Positions 11,641 to 21,232 of a DNA stretch of 64,000 bases are shown here, piece by piece; the stretch's first letter is position 1, and every line of letters starts with the position of its first letter. The position numbers and the translations under genes were made by a program. The stretch is from Apiosordaria backusii (Eukaryota; Ascomycota; Sordariomycetes; Sordariales; Lasiosphaeriaceae). The stretch lies in the NCBI GenBank assembly GCA_030549205.1, contig JAUKTV010000009.1:558001-622000 (forward strand). Direction: 5' to 3'. The notes beneath the pieces are model-generated. The model made no database searches. It had not been told where the DNA came from and worked only from the letters and a program-made list of their open reading frames with translations.

Positions 11641-13010
11641 ATGCATCGAACCTATTCTATGCGCGCCACGCGGGCGCCTACTGCCTCGCAAATTCAGGTA
11701 CTACATTCCCACCACAGCGGCTTCCTGTGATACCTGGCCCCCTCGCTGACATCGCCTCGCAACCAGAACCCGCCCCCACCGCCGTCGAGCACAAAGTCAG
11801 GACGTTTCTTCAAAGGCGGACTTGGTATGCTTGCACCCTATTTCATATCTCGATTACAAATTTCTTTTGTCAAACCGTCTGGGAACTCATAGTTTTTCGG
11901 TGTTAACAGGAGCACTAGGGCATGCTCTCAGGGGTAAAACGGCCGGCGCCTTCGGGCCCGACCTCGCCAAGAAGCTGGCACAGCTGGTCAAGATGGAGAA
12001 GAACGTCATGAGAAGTCTGGAGTTGGTGGCAAAGGAGCGCATGGAAGTAGCTGTAAGCTTGGTTTCTGTCTCTGGCGCAAGAGCTTGGCTGACAATGTGC
12101 CACACAGCAACAACTCTCCATCTGGGGTGAGGCCTGCGACGAAGATGTCTCTGATGTCACGGACAAGCTGGGAGTGCTCCTCTACGAAATCGGTGAGCTC
12201 GAGGATCAATATGTCGACCGATACGACCAGTACCGCGTCACCATGAAGAGTATTAGGAATATTGAGGCTTCGGTGCAGCCCAGCAGAGACAGTAGGTGTT
12301 TCTGTAATTTCGTTTTGGCAAAATTATGGCATACTGACGCCCGGGCAGGAAAGCAAAAAATCACGGACCAGATTGCCCAGCTCAAATACAAAGAGCCCAA
12401 CTCACCCAGAATAGTCGTCCTCGAGCAGGAACTCGTCCGCGCCGAGGCAGAGTCCCTCGTAGCCGAAGCGCAGCTCTCCAACATCACCCGCGAGAAGATC
12501 AAAGCAGCCTACACCTACCAATTCGACGCCCTGCGCGAGCACTGCGAAAAAGTAGCCATCATCGCCGGCTACGGCAAGCACCTTTTGGAACTCATCGACG
12601 ACACCCCTGTGACGCCCGGCGAAACCCGCGCTGCCTACGACGGTTACGAGGCCAGCAAAGCTATCATTCAAGACTGCGAGGATGCGCTCACAAACTGGGT
12701 CACGCAAAAGGCGGCCGTGTCTGCTAAACTTTCCACCCGCGCTCGGACGTTGTCAACCAGGCGCAGGAACAATATCAAGGCAAGAAGTGAGGGGTTGGAT
12801 CTGTCGGGCCAGGATGCTCCGTTGAATGACCAAGATACCTGGGTTCCGGCGGGGCAGCACCAGCGTCATAAGGATGAGTATAGTGAGGATGAAGAGGACG
12901 AGGATGAGGATGAGTTGGAGGGGAGGACGAGTCATTCGGCGCTGGGGAGCGAGGCCGGGTTGAATGGTGGGGAGACGAGGGGGAGGAATCATGAGCCGGT
13001 TGTTGCTTAG
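11641..13010 (+). CDS. pil1: Eisosome core protein Pil1/Lsp1 (BAR domain)
   Basis: Five exons: 11641-11697, 11767-11824, 11910-12052, 12108-12291 and 12349-13010, giving 367 residues. The N-terminus MHRTYSMRATRAPTASQIQ, followed by NPPPPPSSTKSGRFFKGGLG, is the hallmark of filamentous-fungal Pil1/Lsp1. The BAR domain runs to about residue 275 and includes KMEKNVMRSLELVAKERM, SIWGEACDEDVSDVTDKLG, KYKEPNSPRIVVLEQELV and DDTPVTPGETRAAYDGYEA. The tail is acidic. Pil1 polymerises under the plasma membrane to form eisosomes (MCC domains) and is regulated by sphingolipid-responsive kinases. The splice sites restore family-conserved sequence at every junction. Confidence 0.95.
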
Positions 13011-13419
13011 TGTTGAGGGCTAGTGTTGGAGGGTTTTGATGTTCGGGCGGCGAAGGACAGCGCAGAGAGATGGGACGGGTCAGAGCTGAGTCTGGGTCGA
13101 GGTGGCAGAGGCAAGAGGAACGATTGTGAGTTTGAGCACGTAAGGTAATTGGTAATGAATGATGGCAACCTGGATGGATGGTGGATGAGGGAGGATAACG
13201 ATGAGTTTCCTAAAGATTTGGCGGTGGGGGGTTGGGTGAGCAGGTTATTTTGTTCTTCTTCTCTAAGGGGGGGTGTATGTACTTTTAGCGTCGATTCCCT
13301 CTGGCACTCTTGGACTGAACGACTTTCATGGTACTTGGTTATACGAATATGCTTCTTTCTTTCATGATCATTACTTTATCGTTATATAACCCGGGCAACC
13401 TGCTCAACTAACCAAACAG
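13011..13419. other. Convergent intergenic region, pil1 / naa38
   Basis: A 409-bp stretch between two 3' ends. It contains no supportable gene and probably contains the 3' UTRs. Confidence 0.5.
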
Positions 13420-14100
13420 CTAACTGATCTCTACCTTCCTCGTTGCGTGCTGTTGTGTTGTAGCTTTCTTCTCACTGGCCTTCAACTGGCTGGCGAATTC
13501 TTCGACTTCGATCTTGGTGATGTATTTCCCTGGGACGACCACCAGTCCTAGATAGCGGGATGTCATGTCCATTACTACTTTTCCTTTTTGGGCGTCTTGG
13601 GCTGCTGCTGCTTCTAGCTGGGCGAGGGATGGGGGGCGGTATTCGTAGGTGTGTTGGAGGACGAGGTTGCAGTCCTGCGTGTGCTGTTAGAAGCCAGTCC
13701 TGGTAAAAGGTATTACAGTACAAAATAATGAGATGTAGAGATAATATGGAAACAGATATAGAGTAAAGACGATGTGAAACCAAGGTAAAGGACGAAGGTT
13801 CGGGGTTGGGGTTGGATGTGAGAGGACAACAGATTAGAGAATGAGAGCTGGAATATAAGAACATAGAAGAGATAGGAGTGAGTTGAAAGAGCAAGGGCTT
13901 ACAGAATCAGTGCACTTGAAGCTCCCCCAAAACATCCTCCCGTCTGTGGTGCCGACCCGGAGGTTCTTGTTCAGGAGGGTCTGGAGAAAGTCGGTGGCCT
14001 CGGGCTTGGAGGTGGGGGTGGGGAGGGCATCGTAGTTCATTATTGCTTTGGAGCGGCCGCGGCGGTTGTTTCGGGAGAGGGGGAAGGAGGGGGGTTGCAT
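13420..14100 (-). CDS. LSM-domain NatC auxiliary subunit (Naa38/LSMD1-like)
   Basis: Exons 14100-13903 and 13674-13420 are joined in phase 0 across a 228-bp intron (GTAAGC...CGCAG), giving 150 residues. A second in-frame ATG at 14040 would give 130 residues and may be the true start, because the first 20 residues are basic and not needed for the domain. The Sm fold shows as LLNKNLRVGTTDGRMFWGSFKCTDS, then DCNLVLQHTYEYR, then YLGLVVVPGKYITKIEVEE. In the family this subunit joins Naa30/Naa35 in the NatC N-terminal acetyltransferase. A general LSM protein is the alternative, but the sequence pattern fits LSMD1 best. Confidence 0.82.
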
Positions 14101-14872
14101 TCCTTGAAGAGAGAGGTATGTATGATCAGGTGGGTTGAAGAAAGGCTCTTGATGAAAAGAGCTGAAGTTGGGTATGTTTGTTTTGGTTGTTTTGTGTAAC
14201 TGAGTTGTGCTTGAATTCAATATCTTTAAGAAGTAGTGGATGTGGTAGGTGAGAGTGTGGGCTGGCTGTGAGAGTGAGACAGGTAATTATTGCGCGAGGT
14301 GGGGGAGGTGTGGGTGGAAGGCAGCACCGCTGGAACGGTTGCTAACGGTTGAGGTCAGGGACGGAAGGGAGATCCACTTTTAGGGCGGACAGAGAAGAGG
14401 AGTTGGGATCGATGATGGGGGATGATTTAGGTAGGGTTATGACTTCAAAAGGGTGGTTTATGGTAGGAAGAAAGCCATTTTCAAGGTATATTCTTCTATA
14501 TCTAGACTTTGCCTAGTCCAGCACTGGGAGTTGAGGGAACTGAACAAGGTGCTTGTTCAGTGCTGGCTATACGGACTGTGCTCCCCGGAGAATAATAGCC
14601 AATAGATAAGTTCCGATAAGACTCGATGGCAGGCAACAGAGCAGGGATGTTGCGCATCGCAGTCATCCGTCATTGAAAGCGGCTTGAACATTCACTTCGC
14701 GATCAGCACTCTGGAGCTGTTTTTCTCTGAATTCATGACGCGCCTTCTTCAAATGACTTTTGGAGATAAGGGGACTCTCCCATGATACTCTCTTTCAGTT
14801 CCGGGTGATCCGCGTCAGGAGCCCTTCCTTAAAACCACCATTCGAGCGCAACACCCTTGACCCCCGTCCATC
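14101..14872. promoter_or_regulatory. Divergent intergenic region, naa38 / rad2
   Basis: A 772-bp region between divergent start codons. A near-repeat of CAGCACTG/CAGTGCTGG around 14517-14565 forms a possible stem. No gene is seen. Confidence 0.45.
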
Positions 14873-17800
14873 ATGGGTGTTCAAGGCCTCTGGACCGTCG
14901 TGCAGCCATGCGCGCGCCCGACCAACCTCGCGACGCTCAACCGCAAACGACTTGCCGTCGATGCCTCGATCTGGATTTACCAGTTCCTCAAAGCTGTCCG
15001 CGACAAGGAAGGGAATGCCCTGCGCAATAGCCACATTGTCGGCTTCTTTCGCCGGTTGTGTAAGCTGCTGTGGTATGGGGTGAAGCCGGTGTTCGTCTTT
15101 GATGGCGGTGCGCCGGCTTTGAAACGCGCGACTCTTCAGGGGCGACGGAGGAGACGGGAAGGGAGAAGGGAAGATGCGGCGCGCACGGCGGGGAAGTTGC
15201 TGGCTGTGCAGATGCATAGACTGGCGGAGGAAGAGGAGGAAAAGCGGCAGAGGAGGATAGAGGCAGGGAATCGTCAGGAAGAAGAGGATGAGCAAGAAGA
15301 GTTACCAAGTATGGACAATATTGTCTATGCGGACGAGCTGGGAATGTCAAAGCAGGAGCGCCAGAAGAATCGCAAGTTCCACAAGCAGGATGCGTATCAT
15401 CTCCCGGAATTACAGAACGGAATAGAGGCCATGGGAAAGCCGGATGATCCGCGCATCATGAGTGTGGAAGAGCTGGAGGAATATGCAAGGCAGTTCAACA
15501 ATGGCGAGGACATCAACCTTTACGACTTCAGCAAGATTGATTTTGATGGCGAGTTTTTCAAGAGCTTGCCGCCAGCCGACAGATACAATATTCTGAATGC
15601 TGCCAGACTACGAAGTCGGCTGAGAATGGGTCTTAGCAAGGAGCAGCTGAATGTCATGTTTCCCGACCGGATGGCCTTCTCGAAGTTTCAAATTGAAAGG
15701 GTCAAGGAGAGAAACCATCTCACCCAACGGTTAATGTTCGAAATGGGAATGACTGGCGACTTGACTGTCAATGTGAACCGGGTTGCTGGTGATCGCAATC
15801 GCGAATACATTTTGGTCAAGAACGAAGGTGCCGAGGGTGGGTGGGCTCTTGGTGTTGTCACCAGGGATAAAGACAGCGGGAAAGCCCACCAGCCTATCGA
15901 CGTCGATGCCTTAGACTTTCAATATCAGAACAAAGATGATGAGGATGAATGGGAGGATGAAGAATTTGAAGATGTCCCTATCGAAGGGCTCAACCGCCTG
16001 CCAAAGATTACTAACCGGGCTGCCGCTTATCAACGAGCCCGAAACTTCGGCTCTGCGCGGCAGCAGCTCTACAACTCGCGCCAGGATAACGAACCCGAAG
16101 AAGATGAGGAAGCCTTATTTGTCAACGACGATGATCTGGTTGAGGATGAGGACGAAGACCTCAACCGGGCCATTGCAATGTCGCTAGAACAAGATCATGG
16201 TCTGAGCAAGGAAAAGAATGACGAAGATGGGGATGAAGAGTTTGAAGATGTCTCTGCGCCCAAGTGGACACAGCGAGCGGTCCCAGAAGTATCAAGACCA
16301 ATTGCGAGCACCAGCGGGAGTATGATCGCGCATATCGTAAACAACCGAGCGAACGCTGCTGTTAAGAAACCCCAAGCAAAAAATGACAGCGACAGTGACA
16401 GCGATAGTGACAGCGATAGTGACAGCGATGGAGATTTGCAAACGGCGCTTGCAGTGGCCAGAAAGAAGCAACCAAAACCAAAAACCATTCAAAGGTCGAA
16501 TGTCAAGAACCCATTTGATGGCCCTCTTCCGTTTGAGAAGCTTGACTGGCGAACTGCGTTTGGAGGATCAAAGCCTGTACCCACAGCACCAGAACCTACA
16601 GTCACAGTCGAGACCGGTGACTTGGAAGCCGAATCCGACGAGGAGGCTGGAGGGTTTGTAAGAGGACCTGCCGAAACCGCCAGCAAGACCGAAAGGCCCG
16701 TCATGTCTGCAAAGAAAGACGACGACAAGCCTCTCCCATTACCACCGTGGCTTACAGACAATACAGATATCACAGAGTCTGTGAGACGTCAGCAACAAAT
16801 CGAAAATCAACAGAATGCCGAGGACGAGGAATTGGCGCAGTTTCATCAGCTTCAAAGACGGAAAGAGCAATTCGTGGAAATCGAGTCTTCAAGTGACGAC
16901 GACAGTGATATCGAGATTCTGGATGCTCCGCCCCTCGTTCAAACTCTCCTTCGCGCCAAGTCACCACCGAACAAACCAGGAGCTAGCCTTCCTTCATTGC
17001 AAGATGACATCAACCGTAAGGCTGCAAGTACCGTGAATGAAGCGAATAAAAGCCCGACGCCTGCTACGAGGTCTCAAACAGTCCAAAGCGAGACACCAGA
17101 AAGCCCTATGGAGTTTGATGCCGTCGAGGAACAGCCTTCAAAAACCGCTCCCCCTGCTTCAGCACCTAATGAGTCTGAAGACGAGGATATGGAATTTGAA
17201 GATGTGGTTTTCCCTACATCAAGAGAACCTTCCACCGCTGTTTCAGCACCAGCCATTGACGAGCACCATGACGCGTTTCTCGAAAGCGATGATGACGATG
17301 CTCCTAATCTGCCCCCTTCAAAACAGCCGAGAATCGAGGGGCTGGCCCCGGCTCCAAATTCCGACGAGGTCTTTGCACGGGACGACTCTCCAGAGTACGA
17401 CGAATTCTACGACCCCGAGGAAGAAGCGCTCCTTGCCCAAATGGCTGAAGAAGCAGAGGAGCACGCTCGCTTCGCCAGCCAGCTCAACAACAAAACCCAA
17501 CGTGAGAACCAAGAAGCTTACGAGCAAGAACTTCGTGCTCTCCGCACCCAACAAAAAAAAGACCGCCGCGACGCAGACGAAGTCACACAAATCATGGTAA
17601 CCGAATGTCAAGCCTTGCTTCGTCTCTTCGGCGTCCCGTATATCACCGCCCCAATGGAAGCAGAAGCCCAATGTGCTGAGCTCGTCCGTCTCAACCTCGT
17701 CGACGGCATCGTCACCGACGACTCGGACACTTTCCTCTTCGGTGGTACCAGAGTCTACAAGAACATGTTCAACAGCAACAAGTTTGTAGAATGCTACCTC

Positions 17801-18673
17801 CTCCGCGACCTAGAAGACGAACTCTCCCTCTCTCGGGAACAACTCATCGCCCTAGCACAGCTCCTAGGGTCAGATTACACCGAAGGCGTCCCTGGCATCG
17901 GGCCCGTCACAGCCGTAGAGATCCTCTCCGAATTTCCCGGCCGGGAAGGGCTCTCCGATTTCAAATCCTGGTGGGATGAAGTCCAAAGCGGGAAACGCCC
18001 TAGAGAGGCGGACGCTTCTTCACCCTTTCGCAGAAAATTCAGGAAGAGTCAAGCGACAAAACTATTTCTACCGTTGGGGTTCCCAAGTCCGGCGGTGTTT
18101 GACGCGTATCTACACCCCGAAGTGGACGACTCCCAGGAGCCGTTCCAGTGGGGAGTGCCGGACCTGGAGGGGCTGAGGCAGTTCCTGATGAGTACTATTG
18201 GGTGGAGCAAGGAGAGGACGGATGAGGTTTTGGTGCCGGTGATTAGGGATGTGAATAGACGGGAGGCGGAGGGGACGCAGGCGAATATCACGAGGTATTT
18301 TGAGGGCGGGGTGGGGACGGGGACGCAGAGGGAGGCGTTTGCGCCGAGGAGGGTGGGGAGGGGGGGGAGTAAGAGGATGGCGGAGGCGGTGGGGAGGTTG
18401 AAGGCGAAGAGACGGGGAGGGGATAGTGGGGGCTTGGTGATGGAGATGCCGGTTGCTATTCCTAAGGAGAAGGGGAAGGGGAGGAAGAGGAAGGCGAAGG
18501 AGGCGGTTGTAGTTGAGGAGGGTGAGGAGGGCGAAGGTGAGGGTGTAGAGCAGGAGGAGGAAGAGGATGCTGAGGATGACGATGGAGCGGGCAGCGGCGG
18601 TAGAGGCAAAGGAAAGGGGAAGGCGACTGCTAGAGGGAGGGGACGTGGTAGAGGGAAGCGATCTAAGGCGTAG
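14873..18673 (+). CDS. rad2: DNA repair endonuclease Rad2/XPG
   Basis: A single uninterrupted 1,266-codon frame. It starts MGVQGLWTVVQPCARPTNL, the invariant XPG N-domain start, with the metal-binding acidic residues in AVDASIWIYQF and FVFDGGAP. A long acidic spacer (about residues 110-890) follows, as in XPG but not FEN1. The I domain starts near residue 907, with APMEAEAQCAEL and DDSDTFLFGG, and the helix-hairpin-helix is GSDYTEGVPGIGPVTA. The C-terminus is very basic (KGKGRKRKAK, GRGRGRGKRSK). The protein makes the 3' incision in nucleotide excision repair. The spacer contains a pure Asp-Ser run and EFEDV repeats. Confidence 0.96.
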   Translation: MGVQGLWTVVQPCARPTNLATLNRKRLAVDASIWIYQFLKAVRDKEGNALRNSHIVGFFRRLCKLLWYGVKPVFVFDGGAPALKRATLQGRRRRREGRREDAARTAGKLLAVQMHRLAEEEEEKRQRRIEAGNRQEEEDEQEELPSMDNIVYADELGMSKQERQKNRKFHKQDAYHLPELQNGIEAMGKPDDPRIMSVEELEEYARQFNNGEDINLYDFSKIDFDGEFFKSLPPADRYNILNAARLRSRLRMGLSKEQLNVMFPDRMAFSKFQIERVKERNHLTQRLMFEMGMTGDLTVNVNRVAGDRNREYILVKNEGAEGGWALGVVTRDKDSGKAHQPIDVDALDFQYQNKDDEDEWEDEEFEDVPIEGLNRLPKITNRAAAYQRARNFGSARQQLYNSRQDNEPEEDEEALFVNDDDLVEDEDEDLNRAIAMSLEQDHGLSKEKNDEDGDEEFEDVSAPKWTQRAVPEVSRPIASTSGSMIAHIVNNRANAAVKKPQAKNDSDSDSDSDSDSDSDGDLQTALAVARKKQPKPKTIQRSNVKNPFDGPLPFEKLDWRTAFGGSKPVPTAPEPTVTVETGDLEAESDEEAGGFVRGPAETASKTERPVMSAKKDDDKPLPLPPWLTDNTDITESVRRQQQIENQQNAEDEELAQFHQLQRRKEQFVEIESSSDDDSDIEILDAPPLVQTLLRAKSPPNKPGASLPSLQDDINRKAASTVNEANKSPTPATRSQTVQSETPESPMEFDAVEEQPSKTAPPASAPNESEDEDMEFEDVVFPTSREPSTAVSAPAIDEHHDAFLESDDDDAPNLPPSKQPRIEGLAPAPNSDEVFARDDSPEYDEFYDPEEEALLAQMAEEAEEHARFASQLNNKTQRENQEAYEQELRALRTQQKKDRRDADEVTQIMVTECQALLRLFGVPYITAPMEAEAQCAELVRLNLVDGIVTDDSDTFLFGGTRVYKNMFNSNKFVECYLLRDLEDELSLSREQLIALAQLLGSDYTEGVPGIGPVTAVEILSEFPGREGLSDFKSWWDEVQSGKRPREADASSPFRRKFRKSQATKLFLPLGFPSPAVFDAYLHPEVDDSQEPFQWGVPDLEGLRQFLMSTIGWSKERTDEVLVPVIRDVNRREAEGTQANITRYFEGGVGTGTQREAFAPRRVGRGGSKRMAEAVGRLKAKRRGGDSGGLVMEMPVAIPKEKGKGRKRKAKEAVVVEEGEEGEGEGVEQEEEEDAEDDDGAGSGGRGKGKGKATARGRGRGRGKRSKA
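16383..16437 (+). repeat. Asp-Ser (GACAGY/GATAGT) coding microsatellite in rad2
   Basis: Tandem hexanucleotide copies of the GACAGC/GATAGT type encode about eight Ser-Asp pairs in the RAD2 acidic spacer. The open frame is kept because the unit is a multiple of three, so unit-number changes would alter only length. SD runs of this kind are typical CK2 target sequence. Confidence 0.85.
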
Positions 18674-19531
18674 GTGGATATGTAGAATTTTGTACAAAAT
18701 TTAGATTCTAAATAAGAGAAAACTGTTGCAAGGGAAAATATCCTTCAGTAATGAATCCGAAAGCGAAGACAAGTTGGCAGTCAACCCGACTTCGAGAGTT
18801 TGCACCAAATGATGAAATTCAAGCTGCTTCACGGAGAGAAAGTACGGGGACCACTGCTGTGTAAGGGTAAGAGATATGGTGCTTCTGGGTATGGCGAGTG
18901 GTTGTTTCTTCCATTCATTGCAGTCATGCCTCGGAAGCAAGATGACAGCATGGTGACAAAAATTGCCCAAAAGAAAAAAGAAAAGAAAAAGTATCACCCG
19001 GGAATCGAACCGAAAGCGAAGGGAAGGCTTACACATGAGGCGTGAGCCATCATGCACCTTACCAATTAAACCAGCTTGATAGTGGAAGTGGTTAGCTACT
19101 TCGCTGGAAGAGAGGGAGGGATTTGCGGCATATAAGGTGGGTATGGTGGTTGCTCTTGCCATCTGTACTGCTGCTTCAGGTGTGGTGCAAGATGGCAACA
19201 TGATCTTTGCCATCGCTGCCGCCAGCATTCACATCGTTTTTGCTGATGTCATCGCCATCGTACCAGTCTCAACAATGACACAGTGCTATGCTGAGCTCAA
19301 CTGCCCACGCAACGCGAGCGCCACGGCCGCGTAAGTGACCTCCACAAAGTCCACAAAGTCTTAAACCCAAAGTCATAGTTCAAGCCTCTGTTTCTTGAAT
19401 ATGGCTGCCTGGTAGGATGGTATATAATTCGCAAATCTCGCCTCGTTTACCACACATTCTTTTCTCGAATATCCTCCCACAACACCAACATCAACCCCCA
19501 GTCCCCAAAACAACAACACATATCCCCAAAA
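18674..19531. other. Intergenic region, rad2 / DUF3669 gene
   Basis: Apart from the tRNA-like element at 18992-19081 no gene is supported. A short open frame at 19137-19334 has no recognisable domain and no clear coding character. Confidence 0.5.
18992..19081 (-). tRNA. tRNA-like element, anticodon not assigned; possibly decayed
   Basis: On the minus strand a 90-nt stretch starts TATCA and ends TGATA. It has an A-box match TGGTTTAATTGG (19073-19062) and a perfect B box GGTTCGATTCC (19011-19001), and is followed directly by TTTTTCTTTTC, a plausible RNA polymerase III terminator. A strong stem CATGA...TCATG lies where the anticodon arm should be, but its loop is too long. The acceptor stem has mismatches at its first and last pairs when aligned with T8, so I cannot name the amino acid. 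It may be a type II tRNA, a tRNA with an insertion, or a pseudogene. Confidence 0.4.
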
Positions 19532-20830
19532 ATGACAGACACCAAAGATATCAGCCTCAACCCAGGCACAGTCCACCCCACCCTCTCAACCTACTCCTCC
19601 CTCTCCAAATCCACCACCACCCACCATCTTCTCCACGTAGGCGACAACACCCACCTCCCGCACAAGCCCCTCGTGCAAATCGGCCTCGGCCTTCAAGGCG
19701 CCGTTTTCGAGCACATCACTCATCCTACGGAAGCTATCAAGAAGGAGCACACCCTCAATGCCCACCTTGCGACCAATCTAACAAATGAGGTGGGTATTCA
19801 TCGCAAGGTGTGGAAGGCGTTTCGGAAGTATAAACGCCTGCTTATAGTACGGGAAGATAAAAAGAAGGGGAAAGTGAAGGATAAGAAGGAGGATAAGAAG
19901 GAGGATGCGATGGAGGATAAGGTGGAGGAGGAGGACGAGGACGAGGAGGAAGAAGAAGAAGAGGACGAGGATATGGACGACTGGGACGCATATGAACAAT
20001 ATGACGATGATGACGACGCCAAAAAGGACAACGCTAGAGCTGTGAAAGTCCCTGAGATTATCGACTACTGCGGGGATGCCGATGATGACATCTGGAGAAA
20101 GAGGTTAAGGTTTTTCCCAGAGGGGTATCAGACCAAGGGGGCGGTGGTGGTTATGGAGCGGATTCTGCCACTGACAAAGGAGGGGAGGAAGGCTCTAGTG
20201 GAGAGATTCGTTGACGTAGGGGCTAAAGAGGAGGTGTTGAGCAGGGAGGAGAATAAGCACTGTCTTGTGAGGACTTATTTGGGGAGGACGAAAGGAAAGG
20301 CGGGGCCAAAGACGGATGAGCAAGGCAGGGTCTCGCTGAGGAATCTCCCGTTGTATTTGGAGGGGTTGAGGGAGATGGGGGTTGATGTTGTTGCACTGGC
20401 GGAGAAGATGGGAAGGGCATTTGCTGTTATGCATTGGGGCGCGGGGGTGGATGGGGATGATGTTGAGTTTGTGTTGGGCACTGAGGTAAAGGCGGGGGCG
20501 GATAAGGATAAGGATGAGTGCGGTTTTCAGGAGAGGGTTGTGGGGTTGTGGTTGTTGGACTTTGGTCAATGTAAGCAGGTTAGTTTTGGAGAGGGTGGGG
20601 AGGAAGCGGTGAAGGAAGTGTATCAGGAATTCAGGGGGGCGATGGTGATGGGGGATAATAGAGACTTCATTCCGAGTTGCGTGGATAAAGAGAGTAAGGA
20701 GGTTTGGGTAGGGTTCAGAAGGGGGTATACAGCTGCCGGAAAGGCAGTTCTGAAGGAGAGGAGGCTACAAGGGTACGATGTGGAAGAGTTTATCACAAGC
20801 TATGAAGAGTATGCAGTGGACTTTCCGTAG
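19532..20830 (+). CDS. DUF3669 family protein with kinase-like motifs
   Basis: One 432-residue frame. The N-terminal part has a Gly-rich segment (VQIGLGLQGAVFE, about residues 48-60) like a kinase P-loop. A highly charged insertion follows (Lys/Glu then a nearly pure acidic run, about residues 107-166). The C-terminal half carries AFAVMHWGAGVDGDDVEFVLG and LWLLDFGQCKQ, the pattern I associate with DUF3669, where LDFGQC resembles the kinase DFG motif. No function is established for the family to my knowledge; a small-molecule or protein kinase-like fold is inference. It is followed in the same direction by an amidoligase gene. The sense strand is C-rich for 240 bases and then G-rich. Confidence 0.75.
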   Translation: MTDTKDISLNPGTVHPTLSTYSSLSKSTTTHHLLHVGDNTHLPHKPLVQIGLGLQGAVFEHITHPTEAIKKEHTLNAHLATNLTNEVGIHRKVWKAFRKYKRLLIVREDKKKGKVKDKKEDKKEDAMEDKVEEEDEDEEEEEEEDEDMDDWDAYEQYDDDDDAKKDNARAVKVPEIIDYCGDADDDIWRKRLRFFPEGYQTKGAVVVMERILPLTKEGRKALVERFVDVGAKEEVLSREENKHCLVRTYLGRTKGKAGPKTDEQGRVSLRNLPLYLEGLREMGVDVVALAEKMGRAFAVMHWGAGVDGDDVEFVLGTEVKAGADKDKDECGFQERVVGLWLLDFGQCKQVSFGEGGEEAVKEVYQEFRGAMVMGDNRDFIPSCVDKESKEVWVGFRRGYTAAGKAVLKERRLQGYDVEEFITSYEEYAVDFP

Positions 20831-21232
20831 CAGCTTGGAGGGTTGACCTTCACTCACCCGAAAGGCCTTGCCTCGACTTCCCAATACCTACCCTTGGTTT
20901 GGCATTGGAACAAAGATGACCATGACAAAAAACAATGATATTCTTCGACAGTTGCTCTTTATTCTTCGATCCGGCCGGACTGTGCTAACTCCGAACAACG
21001 AACCTACGATGATAGACAATCGCATTGTATTCAAGATAGTATTTGTGAGGTTCCGAACAGCTGGAGTATTTGCTGACCAGCACCCGGTTGATGAATTTGT
21101 ATTTAGATGGCTGGTTTCTCGCTCAATCAATCCAAATCATACAACAAACAGCAGTCACCACTACATCAGGTGACAACCTGGAATACAAACCACACTCAAC
21201 AACACTCCAATCACAACCACCCGACACTCAAG
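20831..21232. promoter_or_regulatory. Spacer between the DUF3669 gene and the amidoligase gene
   Basis: A 402-bp region between two genes in the same direction. The amidoligase frame is open back to an ATG at 21107, so the upper part of the leader could encode 42 more residues; they are Asn/Gln/His-rich and look like untranslated leader. Confidence 0.5.
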
